Shown here piece after piece: positions 26,101-33,659 of a DNA stretch of 64,000 nt. Position numbers and translations under genes: made by a program. Below the pieces are notes generated by a model, which worked only from the letters and a program-made list of their open reading frames with translations, made no database searches and was not told where the DNA came from. Each line of letters opens with the position of its first letter. The stretch's first letter is position 1. Source of the DNA: JAICKN01 sp036489565 (GTDB taxonomy: Bacteria > Acidobacteriota > Terriglobia > Terriglobales > Acidobacteriaceae); NCBI GenBank assembly GCA_036489565.1, contig DASXFN010000019.1:1-64000 (forward strand), read 5' to 3'.

Positions 26101-26607
26101 ACGGCGCGAAACCGGGAGGAAGGCGGCGCGATCATTGAAATCGTTCTGCCCGTAGCCGACCGCGCCATTTTGGCTGAACCAGTCGTATCATCAGCCCGGC
26201 GGGAATTGGTGATTGAGGGCCGCATTCTACTGGTTGAAGCTGAGCCGGCCGTGCTTGAGTTTGAACGTGACGTGCTCGCCGGAGCTGGCGCCCAAGTGGT
26301 TACATCCACGAAGTGCGATGAAGTAAAAGAGCAACTCACGGCGAACACTTTTGACGCCGTCATCATGGATGGGAAAATGCCCAGCGGCTGGACCGTGCCG
26401 GAAGTTTACAAGTGGCTGCAAGAAAATCGGCCGGGCATGGAAAAACATGTCCTATTCACCTTCTCAAGCCTCAACGAAACCGAATTGCGCACATTCCTCA
26501 ATGACAACAGCATTCAGTACCTGGTAAAGCCCTTCGAAGTGGCGGATTTGATCTCCAGCGCCCGCCGCCTGCTGCATAAAGTCCAGGCCGCAGCAGCAGC
26601 AAAATAA
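23113..26607 (+). CDS. Multisensor hybrid histidine kinase
   Basis: Starting at the ATG at 23113 gives 1,164 residues; the open frame runs back to 22903 but overlaps the divergent regulator. About seven membrane helices (roughly 15-205) lead to a GAF domain (about 235-375), a PAS with clustered Cys (380-480, C-T-E-V and CPYC), a PAS (495-610), a second GAF (620-780), HisKA with His810 in GVAHELNNPLTAILGY, and an ATPase domain (FLNIVNNAVDAM, DSGPGI, GKGTGLGLS). A C-terminal receiver follows (about 1035-1160; VIMDGKMP, LVKPFE) in which the usual Asp pair is Glu-Ala-Glu. It is probably the partner of the divergent HD-GYP regulator. Confidence 0.9.
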   Translation: MNASALSVWYALSSFAFSRRTAEESAALLMLAASLLVFRTFRERYLLLWIVGWAAYFSSSWTLHGGRAYFPAQYLLGISHAEFVLAVCLFAAAICLYTHARDLLLPLLVIAVSVMAFAFVRPLLWPDSITLRVALEVAYRIVLVAAAAQLLHFRWSRTDLGVGLLSASLVCLHLEWAPLHAYFPLGITIAADLFLGVSMLFIVFDDSRVQMRRLAVINSLTTSIARAQQHGPMMEAALGELKTLMGTDAAWFRLIESGRMMITQQIGLSADFVRDHQSLPSNGIFKDVLREGEPAVIKIQQAGETIREFYKDEKFHHIVVVPIMGKKAPIGTLTLGSRKRISYAAEELKFLKNTAHQLGLAAENFRLVEQILRSHRQWSNTFDSIHDCVLLHDSDFKIMKANRALLQRLGKSASDLADRLCTEVLPHDSAWTNCPYCSASDDFFYEGVDPCFGGFSTVSSSSYSEQGSKEKGTIHVVRDVTDHRVAEEKYRRLFEQVQEGVFVATADGKMLDCNDAFVRMLGHGNREELLALNIESEIYASHDQRDALRRAMELHNYVRNFEMTLRRKDGSLLTAMESSFATRNEEGKIERYQGFLLDVTEKKHAEDEIRRRNRELNALNAMAVIATQSFDLDEILNLTLRQVVSMLGGETGSIYLAAADGITFRRRAGWGLRSADRARFAEVKFAEGFGDLVTRSRAEVITPEYLPHLPPLFADFIRADGLSAWIWVLLWSKDGPIGIMGISSRESREYNGNDENLLVAIGRQLATTIEKVRLYEETCRAYDDLRLAQEQLLQSEKMSAIGQLIAGVAHELNNPLTAILGYAQLLESEGLSERAADFVGKLFKQAQRTHRVVQNLLSFARQRKPQKQQVDICKVLDETLVLRDYDLKVNDVQVIREIGPQVAPVIADSHQLEQVFLNIVNNAVDAMLEAGKGGMLTIRISTREDQVHIEFQDSGPGIKEPNKIFDPFYTTKNVGKGTGLGLSICYGIVKEHGGDITARNREEGGAIIEIVLPVADRAILAEPVVSSARRELVIEGRILLVEAEPAVLEFERDVLAGAGAQVVTSTKCDEVKEQLTANTFDAVIMDGKMPSGWTVPEVYKWLQENRPGMEKHVLFTFSSLNETELRTFLNDNSIQYLVKPFEVADLISSARRLLHKVQAAAAAK

Positions 26608-26633
26608 AATTCCACATTGCAGCGAGAGAACGA

Positions 26634-26933
26634 TCAGAGCTGGTCTTTCAGGTTTTTCACGAGCTCTCGCAGCACGGTTTCATTGCGCCGGTACCAGCGC
26701 CAAAGGCCGATTTTTTCTGCGTGCACCACGCCCGCTTTCGTCAAAATCGCCATGTGATGGGAAATGGTTGGCTGCGAAAGTTTCATGCGTATTTCAATGT
26801 CGGAGGCGCAGAGCCCAACTTGTTTGTCCAGAGAGCAACCGCCCTTTTCTTTCAGTGCCTGCAGGATGCGGCGGCGAGTGGGATCGGCGATTGCCTGCAG
26901 TTTAAGCGTGAGGTCCTGGTTAGGATCAGCCAC
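26634..26933 (-). CDS. ArsR-family winged-helix repressor
   Basis: This 99-residue DNA-binding protein starts at GTG 26933. It has the ArsR winged-helix core: IADPTRRRILQALKEKGG, the recognition helix MKLSQPTISHHMAILTKAGVV and the wing EKIGLWRWYRRNE. The CVC-type metal site is absent from the recognition-helix start, although Cys occur in GGCSLDKQVGLCASD. It may therefore sense something other than classic arsenite. It is on the minus strand between the kinase gene (convergent) and the SPOR-slipin-NfeD run. A perfect 7-bp inverted repeat directly before the start may be its own operator. Confidence 0.9.
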   Translation of the reverse strand: MADPNQDLTLKLQAIADPTRRRILQALKEKGGCSLDKQVGLCASDIEIRMKLSQPTISHHMAILTKAGVVHAEKIGLWRWYRRNETVLRELVKNLKDQL

Positions 26934-26935
26934 AG

Positions 26936-26957
26936 CAATTTTGTAAATGGAAAATTG
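26936..26957. promoter_or_regulatory. Inverted repeat next to the ArsR-type gene start (candidate operator)
   Basis: CAATTTT (26936-26942) and AAAATTG (26951-26957) form perfect arms around eight bases, three bases upstream of the GTG start of the ArsR-like gene. ArsR proteins often repress their own gene through AT-rich dyads in this position. Assignment is by position and symmetry only. Confidence 0.4.
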
Positions 26958-27025
26958 ATCGGTGTCAATGTAACGGGCCGCGCCTGAATGTACGTGGCGA
27001 CGTCTAAGTTTTACAATGATGTGGA

Positions 27026-27634
27026 CTACTTCTTCAGAATTGGATTGTAGCCATCGTTCATCAACTTCGTGCGCGTGTCTTCAGCCTGTTTGATGTCGGA
27101 AAATGGTCCTACCTGCACGTGCACCAACTTGTCCACGGCATTGGCAGAGGCAAAGGCCGGATATTGCTTCTTCTTCAACGCGTCCACTAACGCGTCCGCG
27201 TCTTCCTGCTTCGTGACCGCCGCTACCTGCACTAAATAGCCGTTGGCATTTGTCAGAGAATCGGCCGGATTGGCTGGCGCGGTCGTTGCTTGCGGTGCGG
27301 TTGTTGGAGCAGATGACGAAGACGACGGAGTTGCTGAGGCTGGCTGGCTTGTGTTGGCCGCAGACAGTTGCGGATCGGGGCTATTCTGCCCGACGGCCTT
27401 ATAGAAAGTCATGTCCGGGTTGGCCGATGGCTTTGTGGTGGAGGATTGCGAGCTACCGGTTACATTGGCCATGACCGTCGGAGAAAGGTCAGCGCCCTTT
27501 ACGGAATTTCTGCCGACCTTAAAGCCCATCCCGAAAAATACCGCGCAAAGAGCGACCAGGGCAAAAAACAGGAACAGCATTTTGCCCGTGCCCAGGGTTA
27601 TTTCAGTGTCTTCGGAAAGTTCTTCTTCAACCAC
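27026..27634 (-). CDS. SPOR-domain envelope protein
   Basis: This is a bitopic inner-membrane protein of 202 residues when started at the GTG at 27634, where GGGAGG lies five bases upstream. The frame also opens at a GTG at 27649, inside which that ribosome site lies. A short acidic cytoplasmic tail precedes one membrane helix (MLFLFFALVALCAVFFGMGF). A long Ser/Thr/Ala/Pro linker (about 60-125) leads to a C-terminal SPOR domain (NANGYLVQVAAVTKQEDADALVDALKKK, VQVGPFSDIKQAEDTRTKL). SPOR domains bind denuded septal peptidoglycan, so a role at division sites is likely. It is 26 bases downstream of the slipin gene. Confidence 0.88.
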   Translation of the reverse strand: MVEEELSEDTEITLGTGKMLFLFFALVALCAVFFGMGFKVGRNSVKGADLSPTVMANVTGSSQSSTTKPSANPDMTFYKAVGQNSPDPQLSAANTSQPASATPSSSSSAPTTAPQATTAPANPADSLTNANGYLVQVAAVTKQEDADALVDALKKKQYPAFASANAVDKLVHVQVGPFSDIKQAEDTRTKLMNDGYNPILKK

Positions 27635-27660
27635 GATACGACCTCCCACGCAAGTTCATC

Positions 27661-28455
27661 TCAACCATTTTTCGTTTGTGGAGCGGCATTGGGGAGCGCT
27701 CCCATAATTTTTTGCAGGCCACCCATAAAGTCCATTGGAATAGGGAAGACCACGGTCGTATTCTTCTCGACTCCAATTTCGGTCAGAGTTTGCAGATAAC
27801 GCAGTTGCACGCTGACGGGCTCTGTCGCTAAAAGACGCGCGGCGTCCACTAACCGCTGCGCGGCGGAAAATTCGCCCTCCGCGTGGATAATTTTCGAACG
27901 CTTTTCGCGTTCAGCTTCGGCCTGTTTGGCCATAGCGCGAAGCATGGACTCTGGCATGTCCACCTGCTTCACCTCCACATTTGCGACCTTCACACCCCAG
28001 GGCGCGGTGTGGGTATCCAAAATGCTTTGCAGACGAAGGTTGATCTTTTCGCGGTGCGCCAGCAGTTCATCCAGTTCCACCTCGCCGAGTACCGAACGCA
28101 ACGTGGTCTGGGCGAATTGCGAGGTCTGGTAAACGTAGTTGGAAACTTCCACAACCGCGCGCCGGGGCTCAATCACACGGAGAAAAATCACGGCGTTCAC
28201 TTTGAGGGTCACATTGTCGCGGGTAATGATGTCCTGCGGCGGAACTTCCAGCGCTTCCTGCCGTAAGGAAACTCGCACCATGCGGTCGAGCGGAGCAAAT
28301 ACAAAAATGATTCCTGGACCTTTGGCTTCTGGCAGCAAACGTCCCAGTCGGAAGATGACGCCGCGCTCATATTCCGCGAGGATTTTAATTGAGCTCAAAA
28401 GATAAAGAGCGACGATGATGATGACGATTGTTCCGAACCCCAAGGAGATGCCCAT
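27661..28455 (-). CDS. Slipin/stomatin-like SPFH membrane protein
   Basis: This 264-residue prohibitin-homology protein has an N-terminal membrane helix (GFGTIVIIIVALYLLSSI) and the SPFH domain (about 25-200). Typical features are EYERGVIFRLGRLLPEAKGPG, DIITRDNVTLKVNAV and the Ala/Glu-rich helical stretch AMAKQAEAEREKRSKIIHAEGE. Such proteins form large oligomers on membranes and work with NfeD-type proteases. The nfeD-like gene is directly upstream on the same strand (161-base gap) and a SPOR gene directly downstream. The slipin-NfeD pair is a widely conserved arrangement. Confidence 0.93.
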   Translation of the reverse strand: MGISLGFGTIVIIIVALYLLSSIKILAEYERGVIFRLGRLLPEAKGPGIIFVFAPLDRMVRVSLRQEALEVPPQDIITRDNVTLKVNAVIFLRVIEPRRAVVEVSNYVYQTSQFAQTTLRSVLGEVELDELLAHREKINLRLQSILDTHTAPWGVKVANVEVKQVDMPESMLRAMAKQAEAEREKRSKIIHAEGEFSAAQRLVDAARLLATEPVSVQLRYLQTLTEIGVEKNTTVVFPIPMDFMGGLQKIMGALPNAAPQTKNG

Positions 28456-28616
28456 ATATGCTCTCTATTCTCCAATTAGCGCGTATGTTATCTGCGCGGA
28501 TTGTACCGCAAATAAACTCTCAAATGCCCGGTATTCAGCGTAGCCATAGTGCCGTGCCGGATGCCGGAACAAGAAGCCAATGGAAATACGCCCGCCGAAA
28601 TTTCGAAAATGATTTC

Positions 28617-29936
28617 TCAGATGGTAGACGGCACGTGCTCCAGCGAAGGCGCGGGATCAACAAGTAACAGCAGACCATCCACATTCCTCACCACCACAGT
28701 CTGACCGGCCGCTACAGCTCCGGACGCGGTAGCGTTCCAAATTTCGCCGTGCACGAAAACCTTTCCCGATGGAGAAAGTGCGGTTTGCGCCATCCCAATT
28801 TCTCCCACCAGCCCCTGTTCGCCGGTGACTACTTTATTCGCACGGGCTTTAAGCGCAATGCTCATCAGGAAAACGGTAATGAGTCCCAGCGGAATGCTTA
28901 CGGCCAGCGCGGTCAAAAGATGCACCTGCATTTCCGGAATTGGCGCATCCACAAGGAGCAGTCCTCCCAGGGTCATGGTCACAATGCCTCCTATCGCCAA
29001 CGTGCCGTGGGTGGCGAATTTGGCCTCCAGGGCAAACAATACAAATGAAACAAAGATCAAGACGACAGCGGCGAAGCGCACCGGAAGCAGGTTCAACGCG
29101 AATATTGCGAGCAGGATAAAGATGAGTCCGACGACCCCGGGCAAGACCGCTCCGGGATGGTTGAATTCCACATAGAGCGCCAGAGCCCCGATCGCCAATA
29201 AGATGAACGCCACGTTGGGATCCATGATGTAGTCGAGGATGTGCTCCTTCAATGTCATGTCATAAATGCGCACCGGAGCGTTGATAAGTTGCAGCGCGGC
29301 CAGTTGACCATCGAAGCGCTTCACGGGCTGCGCGGATATCTGCTTAAACAGGTCCGCCTCGTTGGGGGCAACGTAGTTAATCAGGTTCTGCTGGAGAGCT
29401 TCGGCATCGGTGAACGACTTCGATTGCCGGACGGTGCTTTCCGCCAGGGGAACATTGCGGCCGCGCTTGGAGACGAATGAGCGCATGAATGCGGCAGCGT
29501 CATTCTCAATTTTTTCCTTCATCACGTCATCCATTTTTCCGCCGCCCATTAGTACGGGATGCGCCGCGCCGGTATTGGTTCCCGGAGCCATGGCTGCGAT
29601 GTCAGCGCTTTCCAGAATAAAAAAGCCAGCCGAGGCCGCGCGGCTTCCGGTGGGCGAAACGTAAATGATCACGGGTACGGGCGAGGTCAATATGTTGTGG
29701 ATGATGTCGCGCGTGGAGTCGAGCAATCCGCCGGGCGTATTCAACTCGATCAGCAGGGCCTGATCATGACCGCGTTGCGCTTCCGCGATGGCGCGGGCAA
29801 TGTCTTCCTCGGTGATGGGCTGGATGGTGTCGTTGACGACGATTTTAAGAACTTCGGCGGAAGAAGAAATTGCAATCAATAGAAAAAAAGATGCGGCAAT
29901 AACGCGAGTCCAACGCAACGCCAGTTTCGATTTCAT
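28617..29936 (-). CDS. NfeD-type membrane serine protease (ClpP-like + NfeD OB domain)
   Basis: From the ATG at 29936 the protein has 439 residues. The frame stays open to 30104 but would overlap the NDH-2 gene, and the shorter start begins directly at a signal peptide (RVIAASFFLLIAISSSA). A ClpP/SppA-like protease domain (about 30-230) carries the nucleophile region SPTGSRAASAGFFILESAD and LIELNTPGGLLDSTRDI. Four to five helices follow (about 240-370), then an NfeD OB-fold domain (about 375-439, VTGEQGLVGEIGMAQT...VFVHGEIWNATASG). It pairs with slipin downstream and is expected to cleave membrane-associated substrates. Confidence 0.92.
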   Translation of the reverse strand: MKSKLALRWTRVIAASFFLLIAISSSAEVLKIVVNDTIQPITEEDIARAIAEAQRGHDQALLIELNTPGGLLDSTRDIIHNILTSPVPVIIYVSPTGSRAASAGFFILESADIAAMAPGTNTGAAHPVLMGGGKMDDVMKEKIENDAAAFMRSFVSKRGRNVPLAESTVRQSKSFTDAEALQQNLINYVAPNEADLFKQISAQPVKRFDGQLAALQLINAPVRIYDMTLKEHILDYIMDPNVAFILLAIGALALYVEFNHPGAVLPGVVGLIFILLAIFALNLLPVRFAAVVLIFVSFVLFALEAKFATHGTLAIGGIVTMTLGGLLLVDAPIPEMQVHLLTALAVSIPLGLITVFLMSIALKARANKVVTGEQGLVGEIGMAQTALSPSGKVFVHGEIWNATASGAVAAGQTVVVRNVDGLLLLVDPAPSLEHVPSTI

Positions 29937-30022
29937 CCAATGCAGCAGCAACGGGCGCTTTCTTCGCAACCGTGCTGCGAAAGAGCAGCCAACCACAAGC
30001 AGATTATAGCTCCCTCCAACGG

Positions 30023-31363
30023 CTAGGGCGCAGTTCTTCTCGAAGCGCTCAACTCGTGTTCTGCGTCCACAGGGGGCGCTTGCTCTTTTTCCAACTCCGT
30101 CCATCCTGGCAATTTGTTGCTCCCCGTTATCAACCGCGCGCCGCGCTCAAAGGTGATGTAAGACCAGGCCCACTGGACAAGCACCAGAATGCGGTTGCGG
30201 AACCCGATCAAAAAGAAAATATGAACGAACAGCCAAGCCAGCCATGCCGGATATCCAGAGATATGCAACTTCCTAATTTGCCCCACTCCCGCAGCGCGCC
30301 CGATGGTGGCCAGTGTGCCTTTATCAAAATAATGAAAATTACGCCTCGGCTTGCCTTCCAAATCGAGCCGTATGCTTTTCGCGACAGCTGAGCCCTCCTG
30401 CATGGCGACAGGGGCCACGCCTGGCAACCATTTGCCATGTTCATCTTTGAGCGCGGCCAAGTCGCCAATCACAAACACTTCAGGATGGCCGGGAATGCTG
30501 AGGTCAGGCGCAACCAATACTCGTCCTGCGCGGTCCACGGGAGCGCCAAGCTTTCTGCCTAGCGGAGATGCCGCTACTCCCGCGGCCCATAGGGTGACGG
30601 CTGTCGGCATGCGCGTTTCTCCCATGTAAACAGCCCCCGGCTCAATGCGGGTGACCAGCGCGGAGGTGTGCACTTCCACGCCTAAGCGCTCAAGCTGCTT
30701 TTGCGCGCTTTGCGATAAATCTTCCGCGAAGGCGGGAAGCACGCGCGGGCCGCCTTCTAACAAGATGATGCGTGTGCGCTTGGGATCAATGGAATGGAAT
30801 TCATGGGCCAATACTTTGTGCGTGATTTCAGCAAGCGTCCCTGCGAGTTCCACCCCGGTGGGCCCTCCGCCAACCACCACAAAGTTCAATTGCATCTGCC
30901 CTTCGCCATTGGCGGCGCGGCGTTCCGCAAGTTCGAAGGTCAACAATATGCGGCGGCGCATTTCCACGGCGTCTTCCAAAGACTTCAACCCCGGCGCGAA
31001 TGGCTCCCAATCGTCGTGGCCAAAATAAGCGTGTGTCGCTCCCGCGGCGACGACCAAATAGTCGTACCCGATCTCCATGTCGGAAAGTTTGATCACTTTT
31101 CGTTGCAGGTCAAAATCGCGCACTTCGCCAAGCAGAACTTCTATATTTTCGTTGCCGCGGACTATCCATCGAATGGGTGCGGCAATTTCGCCGGGAGATA
31201 GCCCGGCTGTGGCCACCTGGTAAAGAAGAGGTTGGAAGGTGTGGTGGTTGGTGCGGTCAATCAAGGTGACGCGCGCCGCGTGTTTGGCAATTCCGCGTGC
31301 GGCGCGCAAGCCGCCAAATCCAGCTCCGATGACAACAACATGAGGTCGAGTTTTGTTCTGCAT
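30023..31363 (-). CDS. ndh: Type II NADH:quinone oxidoreductase
   Basis: This single-subunit NADH dehydrogenase (446 residues) passes electrons from NADH to the quinone pool without pumping protons. The start at 31363 is set by GGGAG six bases upstream; the frame opens earlier at 31474 without a ribosome site. The FAD-binding motif VVVIGAGFGGLRAARGI (residues 9-25) and the NADH-binding motif FVVVGGGPTGVELAGTL are both intact. AVTLWAAGVAASPLG and VFVIGDLAAL follow. A C-terminal amphipathic/hydrophobic region (YPAWLAWLFVHIFFLIGFRNR) anchors it to the inner membrane. With mqnA/mqnC elsewhere in the window, the likely electron acceptor is menaquinone. Confidence 0.94.
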   Translation of the reverse strand: MQNKTRPHVVVIGAGFGGLRAARGIAKHAARVTLIDRTNHHTFQPLLYQVATAGLSPGEIAAPIRWIVRGNENIEVLLGEVRDFDLQRKVIKLSDMEIGYDYLVVAAGATHAYFGHDDWEPFAPGLKSLEDAVEMRRRILLTFELAERRAANGEGQMQLNFVVVGGGPTGVELAGTLAEITHKVLAHEFHSIDPKRTRIILLEGGPRVLPAFAEDLSQSAQKQLERLGVEVHTSALVTRIEPGAVYMGETRMPTAVTLWAAGVAASPLGRKLGAPVDRAGRVLVAPDLSIPGHPEVFVIGDLAALKDEHGKWLPGVAPVAMQEGSAVAKSIRLDLEGKPRRNFHYFDKGTLATIGRAAGVGQIRKLHISGYPAWLAWLFVHIFFLIGFRNRILVLVQWAWSYITFERGARLITGSNKLPGWTELEKEQAPPVDAEHELSASRRTAP

Positions 31364-31605
31364 ATCCAGCTCCCGAGTGCATAGAGTCAGAACATCTAAT
31401 AGATTCCGGCAATGCGGCGAAGATGGAAAACTTTTAGATGTACTATGGGGCCGGCACCCCAGGACGGCGGGCATAAAGCGCCTTAAAACTAAGTGGATAA
31501 CCCCACGCCAGGGTGGTCGCGTCCAATCCTTTAGAGAGATATCCCGGGAGAGCTGCGATTCCCCAGTTATAATGATCTAAACAACCCCGCACGAGGGGAG
31601 GAAGT

Positions 31606-32790
31606 ATGAAATTTCAATCCATGAAATTCCGGCCAGTTCTGTTGGCTGCCGTCTTTTGTTTGTTTGCCTTCGGAGTTCCTGCCAGCTTCGGCCAGAATCC
31701 GACTAGCCCGAATCCGACAAGTCCGAACCCGACCAGTCCACAGGACGCTCCTAATCCAACAACCCAAAAGCCCGATATTTCGAACCAGCCCGCCAGCGCG
31801 GACAACGGTACCAAGCCGGAAAACAAGCCCGTAAAACTGGCTGACCCTGATGCGGTAAAACACGATGGCGGGAAAGAAGATGTAGACGCGATCGGGAACC
31901 GCAACGTCGGCTGCAAGCAGGGTCTGGGCAACTGGTACAGCATTGAGAAGCAGGTCGCCATGGGCCGCGGCTACGCGCAACAGGTGGAGTCGCAATCCAA
32001 AATGATTACCGATCCGGTGATCACGGAATACGTCAACCGTATTGGCCAGAACATTGTGCGCAATTCCGACGCGCAGGTGCCTTTTACCATCAAGGTGATT
32101 GATTCCGACGTGGTAAACGCCATGGCGCTGCCCGGCGGATATTTCTACGTAAACTCCGGCCTTATTTTGGCTGCGGACGAAGAATCTGAATTGGCGGCTG
32201 TTATGGCGCACGAGATTGCCCATGTGGCGGCCTGCCACGCGGCACGCGAACAATCTCGCGGCAACTTAATGCAAATGGCCTCAATTCCGCTGATCTTCAT
32301 CGGTGGGCCGATTGGCTATGCTGGATATGAAGCCGCCGGTTTTGCCTTGCCGATGACATTCCTTAAATTTTCAAGAGACTTTGAATCTCAGGCGGATTAT
32401 TTAGGCATTCAATATCTTTATAAGAGCGGTTATGATCCGTCGGCTATGGTCACTTTTTTCGAAAAGATCGAAGCCATGGACAAGAAGAAACCGGGAACCC
32501 TGGCCAAGGCCTTCGACACGCATCCGCAGACTCCGGATCGCATCGAAAAAACGCAGGAAGAAATCGGAAGCATTCTTCCCGCCCGACCGCAATATATTGT
32601 TTCCACTTCTGAATTCGACGAAGTGAAAGCGCGGCTGGCAATGTTGGAGAACCGCCACAAGGTGCTCGATAAGAAAGATACCAACCGGCCCAGCCTGCGG
32701 CGCACTTCTACCGCGGACAAAACAGGCAATGACAAAGGCGATACCGACGATGACCGTCCGACCTTGAAGCGGCGTCCAGATACCGATTAA
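31606..32790 (+). CDS. Exported M48 zinc metalloprotease
   Basis: This 394-residue peptidase has a strong ribosome site (GGGGAGGAAGT) and a signal peptide (KFRPVLLAAVFCLFAFGVPASFG). A low-complexity segment with three NPTSP repeats (about residues 31-45) comes next, then a Lys/Asp-rich linker. The M48 catalytic domain (about 120-310) has HEIAH in VMAHEIAHVAACHA and the third ligand region FSRDFESQADYLG (Glu). This resembles BepA/LoiP-type periplasmic proteases that check outer-membrane proteins, although a TPR domain is not evident. The tail is charged (about 345-394). A TATAAT hexamer lies about 33 bases before the start. A bidirectional terminator follows. Confidence 0.92.
   Translation: MKFQSMKFRPVLLAAVFCLFAFGVPASFGQNPTSPNPTSPNPTSPQDAPNPTTQKPDISNQPASADNGTKPENKPVKLADPDAVKHDGGKEDVDAIGNRNVGCKQGLGNWYSIEKQVAMGRGYAQQVESQSKMITDPVITEYVNRIGQNIVRNSDAQVPFTIKVIDSDVVNAMALPGGYFYVNSGLILAADEESELAAVMAHEIAHVAACHAAREQSRGNLMQMASIPLIFIGGPIGYAGYEAAGFALPMTFLKFSRDFESQADYLGIQYLYKSGYDPSAMVTFFEKIEAMDKKKPGTLAKAFDTHPQTPDRIEKTQEEIGSILPARPQYIVSTSEFDEVKARLAMLENRHKVLDKKDTNRPSLRRTSTADKTGNDKGDTDDDRPTLKRRPDTD
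31696..31742 (+). repeat. Tandem 15-bp repeat encoding NPTSP
   Basis: Three near-perfect 15-base units (AATCCGACTAGCCCG and variants) encode NPTSPNPTSPNPTSP just after the signal peptide of the M48 protease. Synonymous differences between units suggest they are not newly arisen. The repeat extends the flexible linker. Confidence 0.8.
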
Positions 32791-32829
32791 AGATTCGAGT
32801 CATTAAAGATTAAAACGAGGCTTTATGAG

Positions 32830-32870
32830 AAAAGGCCCGCGGCTTGTTACGCCGCGGGCCTTTTTATTTT
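32830..32870. terminator. Bidirectional intrinsic terminator
   Basis: A perfect 14-bp stem (AAAAGGCCCGCGGC, loop TTGTTAC, then the complement) is flanked by T runs on the plus side and A runs on the other. It lies between the convergent M48 protease gene and the small zinc-ribbon-like gene, so it can serve both. Confidence 0.92.
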
Positions 32871-32884
32871 TTGGAATCCAGAAT

Positions 32885-33118
32885 CTACGCGGCTTCCTTT
32901 GTAGCCAAAGCGCGCGTTTGATTGTGGTACTGCTTGACCGAAGAGATGACTTTCATCTGCTTCCAGTCGTACGGAATTTCCTTTCCGCAATCCAGGCAAA
33001 CTACATAGGTCCCGGTAACGTTGCTTGCTCCGCGCCGCAAACCGGGGCGCACGGTAATAGGGAAGCTATAGTGGGAGTGCCAGCATCCGAAGAACGCGTC
33101 AACAAGTTTCGATATCAT
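32885..33118 (-). CDS. Small hypothetical protein with C-x-x-C zinc-like motif
   Basis: This is a 77-residue soluble protein. It has a CLDCGKEIPYDWKQMKV motif (residues 41-57) that looks like one knuckle of a zinc ribbon. A Gly/Arg region (RPGLRRGASNVTG) comes before it and a basic helical end (SVKQYHNQTRALATKEAA) after it. The N-terminal half has one Cys (FFGCWHSH) that could complete a site with nearby His. It is monocistronic between a shared terminator and the ECF sigma locus. I do not know the function. Confidence 0.65.
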   Translation of the reverse strand: MISKLVDAFFGCWHSHYSFPITVRPGLRRGASNVTGTYVVCLDCGKEIPYDWKQMKVISSVKQYHNQTRALATKEAA

Positions 33119-33249
33119 AATGTACGGCCACTCGCGTCAAGAGCACGCTACGTGAAACCGCCCTCCATGAACCTTGCAATTACTTAGATTCCTATACCCT
33201 GCGAAAGGTTCGTTTCTCAGGGAAAGAACTGATAAGGGCACAAACTATA

Positions 33250-33351
33250 TCAATCTTCTGGACTTAGCAGAGCTGTCAGTTTTGCCAGCAACAGCTTCCA
33301 GCGGTTGGCTTCGTAAAAAGAGCGCGGATTGTCCGCAAAAGAACGCGGCAT
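33250..33351 (-). CDS. Possible micro-protein downstream of the anti-sigma gene
   Basis: This 33-codon ORF runs from the ATG at 33351 to TGA. The peptide starts MPRSFADNPRSFYEANRW and ends in an amphipathic helix (KLLLAKLTALLSPED). It lies 50 bases after the anti-sigma gene on the same strand, in a 210-base stretch otherwise without genes. No Shine-Dalgarno site is visible, so translation is uncertain. The amino-acid composition is protein-like rather than random. Conservation in relatives would decide whether it is real. Confidence 0.3.
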   Translation of the reverse strand: MPRSFADNPRSFYEANRWKLLLAKLTALLSPED

Positions 33352-33401
33352 AACGGTAAGTCAACCGAAATGCGTGCTGGATACCAGAAAGGATTTAGAA
33401 A

Positions 33402-33659
33402 CTAAACTTCCTGAGGGCCGGTCTTCTTTCGCGCCTGGCATTTTGCCATGATGGCGGAGCGAAGACGGGTGCGGAGATCGTCGGGCAGTTCGTAAAGTTG
33501 GGAGTCGCGATAAATCTCAATGGTTTTCTTGGTGGTATCGCAAACCACGTAGCAGTTGTGGCACCACGACAAATGGTCCTCAAGCTCAGACTTGGTGCGG
33601 GCGTCCATGACCCCGTCCAGATAATTGGTCAGCTCTTGCAAAAATTCAGAGCACTTCAC
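33402..33659 (-). CDS. Zinc-binding anti-sigma factor (ZAS)
   Basis: This 85-residue cytoplasmic protein has the ZAS signature H-x3-C-x2-C (H29, C33, C36 in HLSWCHNC), and N-terminal Cys3 may be the fourth ligand. It lacks a membrane helix, so it probably acts as a soluble, possibly redox-sensing inhibitor of the sigma factor encoded just upstream. The ATG overlaps the sigma-gene stop by four bases, which indicates coupled synthesis in fixed ratio. The C-terminal part (LPDDLRTRLRSAIMAKCQARKK) is a helix likely to contact the sigma factor. Confidence 0.88.
   Translation of the reverse strand: MKCSEFLQELTNYLDGVMDARTKSELEDHLSWCHNCYVVCDTTKKTIEIYRDSQLYELPDDLRTRLRSAIMAKCQARKKTGPQEV

Noticed and set aside
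29937..30104. N-terminal extension of the NfeD protein
   Set aside because: Overlaps the end of the NDH-2 gene and would bury the signal peptide; the ATG at 29936 is a better start.
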